Assembly: GCA_947259925.1 (NCBI GenBank)
Contig: CAMYOG010000006.1
Coordinates: 124,001 to 188,000, forward strand
Direction of reading: 5' to 3'
DNA: 64,000 nt
From: Thermoanaerobaculia bacterium
GTDB lineage: Bacteria; Acidobacteriota; Thermoanaerobaculia; Multivoradales; JAHEKO01
Part shown: positions 9,130 through 18,222 of the stretch, piece by piece
Position numbering within the stretch: position 1 is the first letter of the stretch
Layout: every line of letters starts with the position of its first letter
Program-made: the position numbers and the translations under genes
The notes under the pieces: generated by a model
What the model was told of the DNA's origin: nothing
The model's database searches: none
The model's input: the letters and a program-made list of their open reading frames with translations, nothing else

Positions 9130-9412
9130 CTACCCTGACCTTCTCGCCGGCTCTCGTAGCGAGCCGGTGTAGGTGCTTGAAGATGCAGGGCTTAGCTTCG
9201 GCTTCGCCTCGCTGACGGCCTTGACCGACGCTTGAGGGGCGTTCGACGACCGAGGGCACCACAGGCGTATTCCTACGGCCCTCGAGTATGAGATCGAGCC
9301 GTCGGCGAGCGCAGCGAGCCAACATACGTCGAGGATGCCCGACCGAGCAAAGTCGTGCAGATTCAAGCGCATACGGCGGCGCAGTAGGAAGCTGGTGAGA
9401 AGGCCAGGCTAG
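9130..9412. repeat. MITE-like intergenic repeat, copy A
   Basis: A 283 bp noncoding element filling the convergent gap between the fabH-like gene and asnB. Read on the minus strand it begins CTAGCCTGGCCTTCTCACC (9412-9394) and ends in the imperfect inverse of the same sequence at 9130-9148; similarity between the two ends extends roughly 55 bases inward. A second copy in the opposite orientation lies at 29337-29618, with a nearly identical core (9186-9262 here). The asnB TAG stop codon (9411-9409) is formed by the terminal CTAG of the element. No transposase is inside. It could be a miniature transposable element or a structured 3'-end element. Confidence 0.85.
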
Positions 9413-11157
9413 ACCGTAGCGCCGGTCTGGCGGAGCCAACTGTCGAGGGTCAGCAGGGTCCAGGTCTGCTCGTTGGTCAGTCGGGGTCGGCGCGGTCGAC
9501 GGATGATCCGCGAATCGGCCAGGCGATCGAGGGCACCGCTGACGATCTCGGGCCGCTTCTGGACCCAGTCCTTGAACGGCAGGTTGAAGCCGCGCTTCGG
9601 GCGATCGAAGAACCCGGGTGGAATGCGCGGCTCCATCAGCTTGCGGACGATCAGCTTGCCGCGGTTCCCGGGTACGTCGCGCAGCAGCGGCGCGTCGACC
9701 GCCAGGGCGAACTCGACCAGCCGATGATCGAGGAACGGCGGCCGCACCTCGAGCGAGTGGGCCATGCTCGAGCGGTCCACCTTGGTCAGCAGGTCACCCG
9801 GCAAGAAGGTGTGGATGTCGGCCCACTGCATTCGCTTGACCGGCTCGAGATCCTCGCGCCAGTGGCGACGGAAGTGCCAGAGATCGTCGTATCCGTCGAC
9901 CGCCAGGGCGGGCCCGAGGAGATGCCGGCGCTGCTCGATCGTGAACGGTCCGAGAAACGCCGCGTAGCGCTCGAGCCCGCGGGCGGCCCGCCGCTGGCTG
10001 GAGCGGCCGCTCCCCGAGAAGGGCGGCAGCAGGCGGGCGAGCGCGCGGTAGAGCCTTGACGACTTCTGGGTCAGCCACTTCGAGTACCACTGATAGCCGC
10101 AGAAGAGCTCGTCGCCTCCCTCGCCGCTGAGCGCGACCTTGACCTGCCGTCGGGCGAGACGGGAGACGAGGAAGGTGGCCCACGCACCGGTATCGCCGAA
10201 CGGCTCGTCGAAGACCCGCGGAATGGCGTCCAGGGCCTCGTCGAGGTCGAGACTGGCGGCTACGTCCTCGTGGTGCTCGGTGCCGAAGTGGGCGGCGATC
10301 TGGCGGGCGAAGGGAGCTTCGTCGCGCCGCTTGATGTCGGTCCCCAAGGTGACGGTGCGCGGGCGGTCGAGATGGCCGACCAGCGTGGTCGAGTCGATGC
10401 CGCCGCTCAGGAAGACCGCCACCGGTACGTCGGCGATCGTGTGCGCGGGCACGATCTCGCCGAGCAGCTCGCCGAGCCGCTCGACCGCCTCACCCTCGTC
10501 GGTGAACACGGTCTCCGCGCGCGGCGTCCAGTAGCGCTCGATCCGCAGCTGCCCGTCCCAGGTCAGCCAATGCCCCGGCGGCAGCTGCCGGATCCCAGCG
10601 TAGATCGACTTCGGCTCCGGTACGTACTTGTAGGTGAAGTAGTCGCGCAGAGCGGTCGGATCGACCGTCGGCCGGCCGAGCTCGAGCAGCGCCTTGATCT
10701 CGGAAGCGAAGGCGAGGCCGCTCTCGAGCTCTCGGTAGTAGAGCGGCTTGATGCCGAGCCGATCGCGAGCGGCGAGCAGGCGGCCGGCGCTCGCGTCCCA
10801 GACCGCGAAGGCGAACATCCCCTGCAGCCGCTCGAGGCAGCCCGCGCCATGGCGGGCGAAGAGGTGCAGGAGTACCTCCGTATCGCTGGTCGATCTGAAC
10901 GGGCCGGGGAGTTCGCTCCGGAGCTCGCGGAAGTTGTAGATCTCGCCGTTGTAGGTGAGCGTGTACGGACCGAGCGCCATCGGCTGATCGCCCGCCTCCG
11001 ACAGGTCGAGGATCGACAGGCGGGTATGTCCCAGGCGCACCCCTTCGGCGGCCCAGGTCCGCTGGCGGTCCGGACCACGGTGTCGGAGCGAGTGGGTCAT
11101 CCGCTCGATCAGCTCGGGATCCGAGTCCGAGCCGACGATCCCGACGATGCCGCACAT
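9409..11157 (-). CDS. asnB: Asparagine synthase (glutamine-hydrolysing)
   Basis: A 582-residue enzyme making asparagine from aspartate, glutamine and ATP. The N-terminal Ntn glutaminase domain begins M-C-G-I-V-G, with Cys2 as nucleophile after Met removal, and contains RHRGPD and YNGEIYNFRELR. The C-terminal synthetase domain shows the PP-loop SGGIDST and SGEGGDELFCGY. In Acidobacteriota, paralogues of this family also amidate cell-surface sugars or peptides, so a biosynthetic role near glycosyltransferases cannot be excluded. A GGAG site lies upstream of the ATG at 11157. Its stop codon lies in the end of a dispersed repeat. Confidence 0.93.
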   Translation of the reverse strand: MCGIVGIVGSDSDPELIERMTHSLRHRGPDRQRTWAAEGVRLGHTRLSILDLSEAGDQPMALGPYTLTYNGEIYNFRELRSELPGPFRSTSDTEVLLHLFARHGAGCLERLQGMFAFAVWDASAGRLLAARDRLGIKPLYYRELESGLAFASEIKALLELGRPTVDPTALRDYFTYKYVPEPKSIYAGIRQLPPGHWLTWDGQLRIERYWTPRAETVFTDEGEAVERLGELLGEIVPAHTIADVPVAVFLSGGIDSTTLVGHLDRPRTVTLGTDIKRRDEAPFARQIAAHFGTEHHEDVAASLDLDEALDAIPRVFDEPFGDTGAWATFLVSRLARRQVKVALSGEGGDELFCGYQWYSKWLTQKSSRLYRALARLLPPFSGSGRSSQRRAARGLERYAAFLGPFTIEQRRHLLGPALAVDGYDDLWHFRRHWREDLEPVKRMQWADIHTFLPGDLLTKVDRSSMAHSLEVRPPFLDHRLVEFALAVDAPLLRDVPGNRGKLIVRKLMEPRIPPGFFDRPKRGFNLPFKDWVQKRPEIVSGALDRLADSRIIRRPRRPRLTNEQTWTLLTLDSWLRQTGATV

Positions 11158-11183
11158 GTTCTCGCTCCGGGCGGCCGCCGACC

Positions 11184-13052
11184 TCAGCTGGGCGTGGATG
11201 GAGTGGGCATCTCCGCCTGCCGGGTATCGCCCTCGACGCAGATCAGGCTGGTGGCGGTGCGGATCAGCAGGCAGCCGTCGGCTATCGCCGGCGACGAGTA
11301 GACGATGTCGTCGAGCTCGTTGGTCGCGAGCACCTCGAGCTCGGCGGCCGAGACCACCGTTACCACCCCTTCGGTGTTGACCGCGTAGACCTTGCCGTCA
11401 CCCGCGACCAGCGACGCGTAGTGCTCGCCCTTGAGCCGCTTCTTCCAGAGCTGCCGGCCGGTTTCGGCGGCGTAGGCGGTCATGATGCCGGGCACGGTGA
11501 CGGTGAACAGCTTGCCGTCGTAGATGACCGGCGAAGAGATCACGGAGACGCCCTTGCTCGTCCTCCAGAGCGTCTCCACCTCGGTCTGGCTGCCCTCACC
11601 CGACAGTCTGTACATGTAGATGAACAGATCGCCGTGAGCGCCGCCGCTCAGTGCCACCAGATCGCCGGCGGTGGCGAGACTGGCGACGATCTGCTGCATC
11701 GTGTACTCGACGCTCCACAGGCGCTCGCCCGAGTCGGCGTCGTGGGAGGCCATGGTTCGCCACGAGGCGATCAGTAGCTGCGCTCCACTCCCCGCTCGGA
11801 ACAGGAGCGGCGTGGTGTACGAGTCGTGGAGATCGGGCACCTCTTTCCTCCAGAGGCGCCGACCGGTGCTCTTGTCCCAGGCGGAGAGCCAGGTGAGCGT
11901 TTCGGGACTGTTGAGCTCCTGCTCGCGGCCGAGGATCAGGGCATCGCCATGCAGAATCGGGCTGGCCGCAGCCCCGTACCGGGTGCTGTGAGCGTAGTCG
12001 GGGAACCGCTCGCTCCACACCACCCGGCCATCGAAGTCGAGTGCCGCCATGCCGTGCCCGAAGTAGGCGAAAACCAGCTCGCCATCGGTAGCCGGGGTTG
12101 GGGTGGCGTAGCTGCTGGTCGACCACTTCTTCTCCGGCGGACTGGTGAAGACGGTGCGCTCCCACACGATCTCGCCGCTCTCCGCGTCGAGGCTGACCAC
12201 CACTCGATCGAGGCCGTTCAGCACGTTGATCGGCAGGTAGAAGAGAGCGGCCGTCAGGGCCAGCAGCGTCGCCAGGAGCAGACTCGAACCGCCCCGGCCG
12301 GTCTCGAGAACCGCGCGTCCGCGAGCCCGAGCGAAGCCGATCGCGTACCAGAGCACGATCCCGAGGGTCGGCGCGATGAACGGCAGGCTCTTCGACAGCG
12401 GTGTCGGGCCGTACGAGCTCCGTGGCATGAAGAAGAGGAAGAGCGCCATGCCGAGAATCAGGAGCGCCGCGCCCGCCAGGCGCATCGCCGAGCGGCGCTC
12501 GAACCATCCGATCGCGGCCGCCACTCCGATGAGCGCAATGCCGCCGGCAAGACGGTAGGCCCGACCCGGATTGCTCAGCTCGAAGAACTCGTCCGGGCGG
12601 AGTGTCATATAAGCCGCGGCAACCACGAACAGGATCGAGATCACGCCGACGGCCAATCGGTCCCAGCGGCCGGTCCTGGTCGCGGTTCCTCGGCGCCGCC
12701 AGAGCCGGACGACGAACAGCACCAGGAAGAGCGCCGCGAGCGTCATCGCCGCCGTGATGCAGACCGACCGCCAGCGCCTCAGGGTTGGACTCTCGTAGGC
12801 GGTGGTCACGAACACCCGACCTCCGCTGACGACCGGCGAGGAGACCCCCTCGCCGCGGATCGGCGTCTGCCACCTGATGTTCGCTCCATCCGGCTCCCAG
12901 CTTTCCGGCAGGAACCGGGCGTGCGGCGCGACGCCCGCGCCCTCCGGCCCACGCCACTGCTCCCACTCCGCGAAGCCGGGGGCCGCGATCGCCAGCGCGA
13001 GCGCCAGAGCGACCGGCACCGACCATCGGAGCCTGGACCTGCCTCGATTCAT
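11184..13052 (-). CDS. PQQ-like beta-propeller protein with membrane segments
   Basis: A 622-residue protein with a signal peptide starting MNRGRSRLRWSVPVALALALA, then EWEQWRGPEGAG, the same W-x-Q-W-R-G-P opening as the propeller at 4945-6228. The propeller is interrupted after the first blade by roughly six hydrophobic segments (about residues 90-260), then resumes (LDAESGEIVWERTVF, DKSTGRRLWRKEV, AAETGRQLWKKRL). A membrane-embedded domain inserted in a propeller would anchor it at the inner membrane. No dehydrogenase catalytic signature was recognised. An upstream start at 13091 would spoil the signal peptide. It lies 27 bases from asnB in the same direction. Confidence 0.8.
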   Translation of the reverse strand: MNRGRSRLRWSVPVALALALAIAAPGFAEWEQWRGPEGAGVAPHARFLPESWEPDGANIRWQTPIRGEGVSSPVVSGGRVFVTTAYESPTLRRWRSVCITAAMTLAALFLVLFVVRLWRRRGTATRTGRWDRLAVGVISILFVVAAAYMTLRPDEFFELSNPGRAYRLAGGIALIGVAAAIGWFERRSAMRLAGAALLILGMALFLFFMPRSSYGPTPLSKSLPFIAPTLGIVLWYAIGFARARGRAVLETGRGGSSLLLATLLALTAALFYLPINVLNGLDRVVVSLDAESGEIVWERTVFTSPPEKKWSTSSYATPTPATDGELVFAYFGHGMAALDFDGRVVWSERFPDYAHSTRYGAAASPILHGDALILGREQELNSPETLTWLSAWDKSTGRRLWRKEVPDLHDSYTTPLLFRAGSGAQLLIASWRTMASHDADSGERLWSVEYTMQQIVASLATAGDLVALSGGAHGDLFIYMYRLSGEGSQTEVETLWRTSKGVSVISSPVIYDGKLFTVTVPGIMTAYAAETGRQLWKKRLKGEHYASLVAGDGKVYAVNTEGVVTVVSAAELEVLATNELDDIVYSSPAIADGCLLIRTATSLICVEGDTRQAEMPTPSTPS

Positions 13053-13109
13053 CGGACCGAGACAATAGGACGTGTTGCGCTTCAGATGCAAACCTCGAAT
13101 CTGCTCCCT

Positions 13110-14714
13110 CTAAGGACCTTCACCAGGCAAGCGATAGAGCCTGTAGATCTGGCGGGCACCGCTGATGCTGGCGACCGGCTCGAGTGGCTCACGCAGCGCC
13201 GGCTCGATCAGCTCCAGGTGGACGTCCTGGAGCAAGCAGGAGGCTCCGGGGGGCGGTGCACCACCGTCATCGAAGACCCGGACCGGGCGGCCCAGATAGT
13301 GGAGCAAGGAAACGTAGTTGGCGTCGAGAGAGGCCGTGTACGGGATCCAGATGACCTCCTTCTCGGCTAGAACCGGATCGAGCTCCGCCGCCGCCTGTCG
13401 TTGGTCGCGGCTCGCCGCGCGCTCGGGACCGAACGCGATCGTCTCCGCCGCCCAGAAGCAGAGCGCCGTGAGGAAGAGAGCCGCGGTCGGCAGCGCCGAG
13501 CGCGAGCGGCGCGAGCCCGCCGCCAGACCGACCCCGACCGAGACGGCACCCAGACCGAGCAGCAACACCCGAGCCGCCGGCTCCTTCACCGGCGAGGCCG
13601 GAAGGAACGCGAGACCGACGGCCAGCGTTCCGGCCGCCGTGACCAGCAGCGCGGGGAGGAGTCGACCGAGTCTCGACTGCGATCCGGCCATTCGCTGCAC
13701 CCCGATCGCGCTGGCGATCGCTAGCGGCGCCGCCAGCGGCAGGTAGTACCGCGACTCGTGAGTCGGCACCATCATCCAGACCACAACCCCGGCGAGCAGG
13801 AAGCTCCACGCCGCGCGCTGGAGCCGGTCCTCTTCTCCGAGGACCGTTCTCCGCGGCCATCCCCAGAGGAGCGCCACGCTCCAAGGCAGGAAGTAACCCC
13901 AGATGAAGAGCGGCTTGAGGAGACTCTGGCCGACGGCGTCGAGGCTCCAGGTGGCGCCTCGCAGGGTCGCTTCCTCGATCGGCTGCCGGAAGGCCTCCCG
14001 GCCGACGGCGGCATAGGCCGCCCAGAGGTAGATCGCCACGATCACCCCGCAGGTAGAGACGCCCAGGAGATGCGGCCAGCGGAAGAGTGCCCGCTGCCTA
14101 CCGGTCGCAAACGCCGCCGCCAGCAGTCCGGGAGCGAAGAGCATCAGCGCCGGCAAGCCCTTGGTCAGGAGCGCCGCCGCCAGAGCCGGATAGCAGATCC
14201 ACCAGGCCCACTGCGAGGTGCGCTCGTCGTCGCGAGCGAGGGCGTAGCAGGCGGCGGCGATCGCAATGCCAACCAGCGCCGCGAGGACGGTATCGAACTC
14301 GGCGATCCGCAGCTTCTGCAGGAAAAGACCGCTGGTGATCGAGGCGACTCCGGCGATCAGACCGACACGGTAGCCGACGATGCGACCGGTGAACAGGAGC
14401 GTGACGAGAGCCATCCACAAGCTCGACAACGCCGACGGCAGGCGGACCGCCCATTCGCCGCGGGAGCCGGTAACCTCGAAGGCTCCGGCGATCAGCCAGT
14501 AGAGGAACGGCGGCTTGTAGGTGAAGACCTCGCCGTAGACGCGGGGGATGACGAAGTCGCCGGTGGCGAGCATCTCGGTGGCGGTCTGGGCGACCATCGC
14601 CTCCATCCTCACCAGGGCGAGTGAGCCGAGCCCCGGAAGACTGAGGAGTGCCGCGAAGGCGACCAGGACGAGCGCCGCTCCCGGTGCCGTGTCGACGAGC
14701 CGTAGGCTCCGCAT
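13110..14714 (-). CDS. GT39/ArnT-like membrane glycosyltransferase
   Basis: A 534-residue polytopic GT-C enzyme. Near the N-terminus, ALVRMEAMVAQTATEMLATGDFVIPRVYGE followed by KPPFLYWLIAGAFEVTG matches the ArnT/PMT pattern (acidic residue in the first loop, then K-P-P-L-x-Y-W). Here the usual Asp-Glu is reduced to a Glu (R-M-E-A), which is common in ArnT relatives. About ten to twelve hydrophobic segments follow, then a short soluble C-terminal domain. It probably transfers a sugar from an undecaprenyl-phosphate donor in the periplasm; the acceptor is unknown. It belongs to a run of minus-strand genes (9409-18164). Confidence 0.85.
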   Translation of the reverse strand: MRSLRLVDTAPGAALVLVAFAALLSLPGLGSLALVRMEAMVAQTATEMLATGDFVIPRVYGEVFTYKPPFLYWLIAGAFEVTGSRGEWAVRLPSALSSLWMALVTLLFTGRIVGYRVGLIAGVASITSGLFLQKLRIAEFDTVLAALVGIAIAAACYALARDDERTSQWAWWICYPALAAALLTKGLPALMLFAPGLLAAAFATGRQRALFRWPHLLGVSTCGVIVAIYLWAAYAAVGREAFRQPIEEATLRGATWSLDAVGQSLLKPLFIWGYFLPWSVALLWGWPRRTVLGEEDRLQRAAWSFLLAGVVVWMMVPTHESRYYLPLAAPLAIASAIGVQRMAGSQSRLGRLLPALLVTAAGTLAVGLAFLPASPVKEPAARVLLLGLGAVSVGVGLAAGSRRSRSALPTAALFLTALCFWAAETIAFGPERAASRDQRQAAAELDPVLAEKEVIWIPYTASLDANYVSLLHYLGRPVRVFDDGGAPPPGASCLLQDVHLELIEPALREPLEPVASISGARQIYRLYRLPGEGP

Positions 14715-14750
14715 TCCGGCGATCTTACGAGAGATCCCGGGCGCCGAGAG

Positions 14751-15563
14751 CTAGCTCTCGAGCGCCACGCGCAGCGCCCGCGCCTCCTCGAGGAGCGCGG
14801 CGGCGGCGGTGCGCAGCTCCTCGGACTCCGAGCGATCGGCCTGCCCCGCCGACCGCTCGGAGTCGTCGCGGTCGCCCAGCCCGGCGCCCTTGTGTCGAGC
14901 GAGAAGCTTCCGGACCCGGTCCCGCAAGGCGTGGGCATCGTCGAGGCCGCGGAACCGGCCGACATGAAAGCCCGATGCGGAGTCGTCCGACGAGCCGGCC
15001 TCGCCCCCTTCACCACCCGCACCGCCGGCCGTATGCACCTCCAGGTCGGCGATGCCCAGGAGCCGCTGGAGCGGACCCTGCTTCACCTTCATGTTCTGGA
15101 TGTTGGCGATGGTCATCGTCTGCTCGCGAAGCGACCAGAGGCCCTCACGGATGCGCAGCGACGAGTCCCCCACGATGTACCACCGGAGCTCCCAGGCGAG
15201 CTTGAGGAAGAGCGCGCTGAACAGGAACTGAAGCGTCCAGATCGAGATCGCCAGCCCCTCGAAGAACCAGAAGAAGTCGGTCGGATTGGTCTCGATCGGC
15301 CCGACTCGTACCTCCAGCTGCTCCAGCAATCCCATGAACCGGTCCAGCCCTTCGGCCTGGATGAAGTCCGTCTCCAGTGACCCGAAGAACGCCAGCGAGA
15401 ACAGGAGGCCGAAGAAGGCGGCGATCTGCTTGGGAACCCAGCTGATCACCGTGTAGTGGAAGTACCGTCTCGAGGCGCGGAAGATCTCGGGTGAGTCGCC
15501 CGATCCCGGAGGCGGCGTTGGACGCTCGCTCACCTTGAGCAGCTCGAGCAGTCGCTCTCTCAC
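14751..15563 (-). CDS. PH domain-containing membrane protein (bPH2, YdbS/YdbT-like), downstream partner
   Basis: A 270-residue protein with two hydrophobic segments (about 40-62 and 108-130), then a bacterial PH-like domain: W-Y-I-V-G-D-S-S-L-R-I-R-E-G-L-W with MTIANIQNMKVKQGPLQRLLGIADLEVHTAGG, the classic bPH2 pattern. The C-terminal 80 residues are charged and low in complexity, with no recognised domain. The GTG start at 15563 is preceded by GGAGGAGGAG and overlaps the stop of the upstream PH gene by four bases, so the two are coupled and probably form one complex. The function of such pairs is unknown. Confidence 0.8.
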   Translation of the reverse strand: MRERLLELLKVSERPTPPPGSGDSPEIFRASRRYFHYTVISWVPKQIAAFFGLLFSLAFFGSLETDFIQAEGLDRFMGLLEQLEVRVGPIETNPTDFFWFFEGLAISIWTLQFLFSALFLKLAWELRWYIVGDSSLRIREGLWSLREQTMTIANIQNMKVKQGPLQRLLGIADLEVHTAGGAGGEGGEAGSSDDSASGFHVGRFRGLDDAHALRDRVRKLLARHKGAGLGDRDDSERSAGQADRSESEELRTAAAALLEEARALRVALES

Positions 15564-16087
15564 GGCTCCTCCTCCGCTCGATCCTCCGTCAAGCGCAGCC
15601 GCAGCGCGCGCAGCTCGACCGCCGTCTCGCGGAGCGCGGCCGCCGTCTCGCGCCAGGCTTCGCGAGCCTCTTCCTCCTTCGGATCGTCGCCGAGTTGGCG
15701 GGCGCCGCGCATGCGTGTGTAGAGGAAGTCGCGCACCTGCTCGTAGTCCTGGAGGCCGGCGATGGTCATCTCCGCCTTGGCCGAACCGGAGGCGGTCTGC
15801 ACCTGGATCCGCGCCAGGCCGAGCCAGCGCTCGATCATGTTGCTGGCCAGATGGATGTCCTGGATCCGTCCGAAGGTCAGGCTGATCTCGCGCCGAAACA
15901 GGATCCCCCAGGCCGCCGTCACCCCTTCCTCGTCGAACTCGTAGCGCAGGCTCTTGAAGCGCACGAAGCGCGGCACCAGGAGGAATGGGAAGAAGGGGCC
16001 GAGCAGCAGGGACTCGAGCGTCCAGTAGACGATCAGATTGACGTGCGGGCGTCTGCTGCCGCGAATCGTCTCGGCTGGCTCCTGCAC
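15560..16087 (-). CDS. PH domain-containing membrane protein (bPH2), upstream partner
   Basis: A 175-residue protein with one or two membrane segments (YWTLESLLLGPFFPFLLVPRF) followed by a bPH2 domain: LRYEFDEEGVTAAWGILFRRE, then LTFGRIQDIHLASNMIERWLGLARIQVQTASG. The last 50 residues are a charged, possibly coiled-coil tail (EEEAREAWRETAAALRETAV). In other bacteria bPH2 genes also come in adjacent pairs (YdbS/YdbT), as here. The start at 16087 is GTG. A C-terminal charged helix in both partners suggests an interaction surface, which is an inference. Confidence 0.8.
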   Translation of the reverse strand: MQEPAETIRGSRRPHVNLIVYWTLESLLLGPFFPFLLVPRFVRFKSLRYEFDEEGVTAAWGILFRREISLTFGRIQDIHLASNMIERWLGLARIQVQTASGSAKAEMTIAGLQDYEQVRDFLYTRMRGARQLGDDPKEEEAREAWRETAAALRETAVELRALRLRLTEDRAEEEP

Positions 16088-16121
16088 GTGATGATCTTCT
16101 CAGATGGAACGCCCCGGGCGC

Positions 16122-18164
16122 CTAGGGCGCCGAGATGTACTCGTCGACCAGAAAGGTGCCGTTGCCGGCGCCTCGCGAGCCAGCCGGCAGACCGAGCCGG
16201 ACCTTGTTGATCACCTGGCCGGCGTTCGCCAAAGCGGCGACGGCCGCTCGCAGCCGGCCGTTCTTCAGCAACGCCGCGCGGCCGTCCGACGCTCCCGGTG
16301 CCGACGCCGCCGCCCATGCGACTCCGAGCCGCACCTCCCCGTCCCTCGGCACACCGGTCTCGCCGACCTCGGCCAGGCCGCCGTCCGTGCGCGCGTAGAG
16401 CCGCGCCCGCAGACCGTTGCCCGAGTCGGCGAGCGTCAGCACCGCTTGCTTCCTGCGCGAGCCCAAGCGGAGGATCTCGATCTCGGCGCCCTGGAGATCG
16501 ATGCCGTCGGCGTCGAGCTCGAAGCTGACCGACCAGCTCGACTCCTTCGCCGGGTGACGCGACTCGACGAACGACCTGGCCCTGGTGCCGTCGGCGGTCA
16601 CCGCCAGCGCGTGATCAGACCCGGCGAGCCCGGGCTCGATCACCACGAGCGAGCCGCGCGTCTTCGACCAGTCGGCCGTGTCGCCCGACTCGAAGTCGGA
16701 GGCGAAGCCGACCGCGCGGCTCGCCATCAACACCACTTCGTCCTCGAGCTCGTCGATCAGCACCAGATCGAGCGCGCCGTCGTTGTCGATGTCCATCGGG
16801 ATCGAGCACGAGGCCGCCCGGGACGCAGCGAAGGTCTGGCGCAAGGAAAAGGCGCCGTCGCCGTCGTTCTCGAACAGCATCCAGTCGCCGTTGAAGCTCG
16901 AGGTCACCCAGTCGAGGTCGCCGTCGCCGTCGAGATCTCCCAGGTCGGTGGCCAGGGGGAAGGGGTCGGTCGGCTGCATGCGCGGCGCCGCGAGTCTGCC
17001 GCGGCCGTTGCCGAGCAACACCGCGCCGTTATCGGACTCGCTGTTGACCACGACCACGTCCTCGTCCCGGTCTCCGTCCACGTCCCCTAGCACCAGCATC
17101 CAGGTCCGGCCGCCGCTCGGCCGGCTCGAGGCCCTGGTGAAGCTGCCGTCGCCGTTGCCGGTGTAGACGTAGACCTCGCGTGAGATCAGGGTTCCGACCA
17201 CCAGATCGAGCACGCCGTCGTCGTTCATGTCGCCCGCGGCGAGAGCGCGCTCGCCGCGCCCGGTGCCGAACGAGCGGGGGCTTCCGAACCGGCCGTCGCC
17301 GTCGTTGAACAGCACCGTGACCCTGCCATCGGCGAAGGTGGTCGCGGCGACGTCGGCATCGCCATCGCCATCCGCGTCGAGAACCGCGATGCCGCGCGGC
17401 TCACCGCCGACGCCGAGAGTCTGCGCGGCACCGAAGGTACCGTCGCCGTTGCCCAGCAGGATGGAAACCGAGGCACCCTGGGTGTTCGCGACCGCCACGT
17501 CGACGTTGCCGTCCAGGTTGAAGTCGCTCGGCTCGCTGGGGCTCGGTACGTTGCCGACCGGTGTGACCGGCTCCAGCATGTCGCGAAAGGTCCCGGAGCG
17601 ATTGCCTCGATTCAGGAAGGTTCGCAGGTCGTTGGTGTCTTCGTTGACGATCGTCAGGTCGAGAGCACCATCGCCGTTCAGATCGGACCCGAAGCCGCCG
17701 TAGGCACGGGTGGTGACCTCCGGAGAGCTGCGGGTCGAGAAGCGGTCGATCTCGGCGAAGCGGAAGCCCGTCCCTCGCGAGCGGGTCCAGAACTCATACG
17801 AGTAGCCAGCGGAGCGCAGGAACGTGCCGTCCATCGCCCGTAGGCGGTTCGACAGGATCACCATGACGGTCTCACCGGCCGAGAACGGACGGTCGGGGAC
17901 CAGGGTCACCGCGCGGTCGCCGTCGCTGAACTCGAAGCTCCCGGCAACCGTTCCGCTCCATCTGCCGAACCCCCAAAAGCTGGTCCCGGTGACCGATGCG
18001 CGGTCGATCGGTCGATCGAACTCGACCACGATCTCGGCGTCGAGCGGAGCGACCAGCGAGTGACGCGCCGGAGAGACGTCTACAACCTCGAGGCTGCCCT
18101 GCGAATAGCCCGGCAGGGCGACGGACCCGACGACCAGAGAGGCGATGACGACCACCCGCAACAT
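16122..18164 (-). CDS. Secreted FG-GAP/VCBS repeat protein
   Basis: A 680-residue exported protein (signal MLRVVVIASLVVGSVALPGYS). An Ig-like SbsA-type domain comes first (SPARHSLVAPLDAEIVVEFD). At least seven FG-GAP/VCBS repeats follow, with Ca-binding-like loops such as DLNGDGALDL, DFNLDGNVDV, DADGDGDADV, DMNDDGVLDL, DVDGDRDEDV, DLDGDGDLDW and DIDNDGALDL, predicting a seven-bladed propeller. The C-terminal part (from FESGDTADW) looks like a laminin/concanavalin-type sandwich. No enzyme motif is visible; surface binding or adhesion is plausible. No clear ribosome binding site precedes the ATG at 18164. Confidence 0.85.
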   Translation of the reverse strand: MLRVVVIASLVVGSVALPGYSQGSLEVVDVSPARHSLVAPLDAEIVVEFDRPIDRASVTGTSFWGFGRWSGTVAGSFEFSDGDRAVTLVPDRPFSAGETVMVILSNRLRAMDGTFLRSAGYSYEFWTRSRGTGFRFAEIDRFSTRSSPEVTTRAYGGFGSDLNGDGALDLTIVNEDTNDLRTFLNRGNRSGTFRDMLEPVTPVGNVPSPSEPSDFNLDGNVDVAVANTQGASVSILLGNGDGTFGAAQTLGVGGEPRGIAVLDADGDGDADVAATTFADGRVTVLFNDGDGRFGSPRSFGTGRGERALAAGDMNDDGVLDLVVGTLISREVYVYTGNGDGSFTRASSRPSGGRTWMLVLGDVDGDRDEDVVVVNSESDNGAVLLGNGRGRLAAPRMQPTDPFPLATDLGDLDGDGDLDWVTSSFNGDWMLFENDGDGAFSLRQTFAASRAASCSIPMDIDNDGALDLVLIDELEDEVVLMASRAVGFASDFESGDTADWSKTRGSLVVIEPGLAGSDHALAVTADGTRARSFVESRHPAKESSWSVSFELDADGIDLQGAEIEILRLGSRRKQAVLTLADSGNGLRARLYARTDGGLAEVGETGVPRDGEVRLGVAWAAASAPGASDGRAALLKNGRLRAAVAALANAGQVINKVRLGLPAGSRGAGNGTFLVDEYISAP

Positions 18165-18222
18165 CCGATCAATATAGCCGACGGGCTCGACCTACGCAGA
18201 GTAGACTCCTTCAACCCCAGCC

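Noticed and set aside
9053-9439. Small ORF across repeat copy A (and the similar one at 29423-30910 for copy B)
   Set aside because: The two share a stretch of translation only because the DNA element is repeated. The frames begin and end at unrelated points and have no ribosome site.
11826-13370. 514-codon plus-strand frame opposite the propeller gene
   Set aside because: Antisense shadow with no signal, domain or plausible start.
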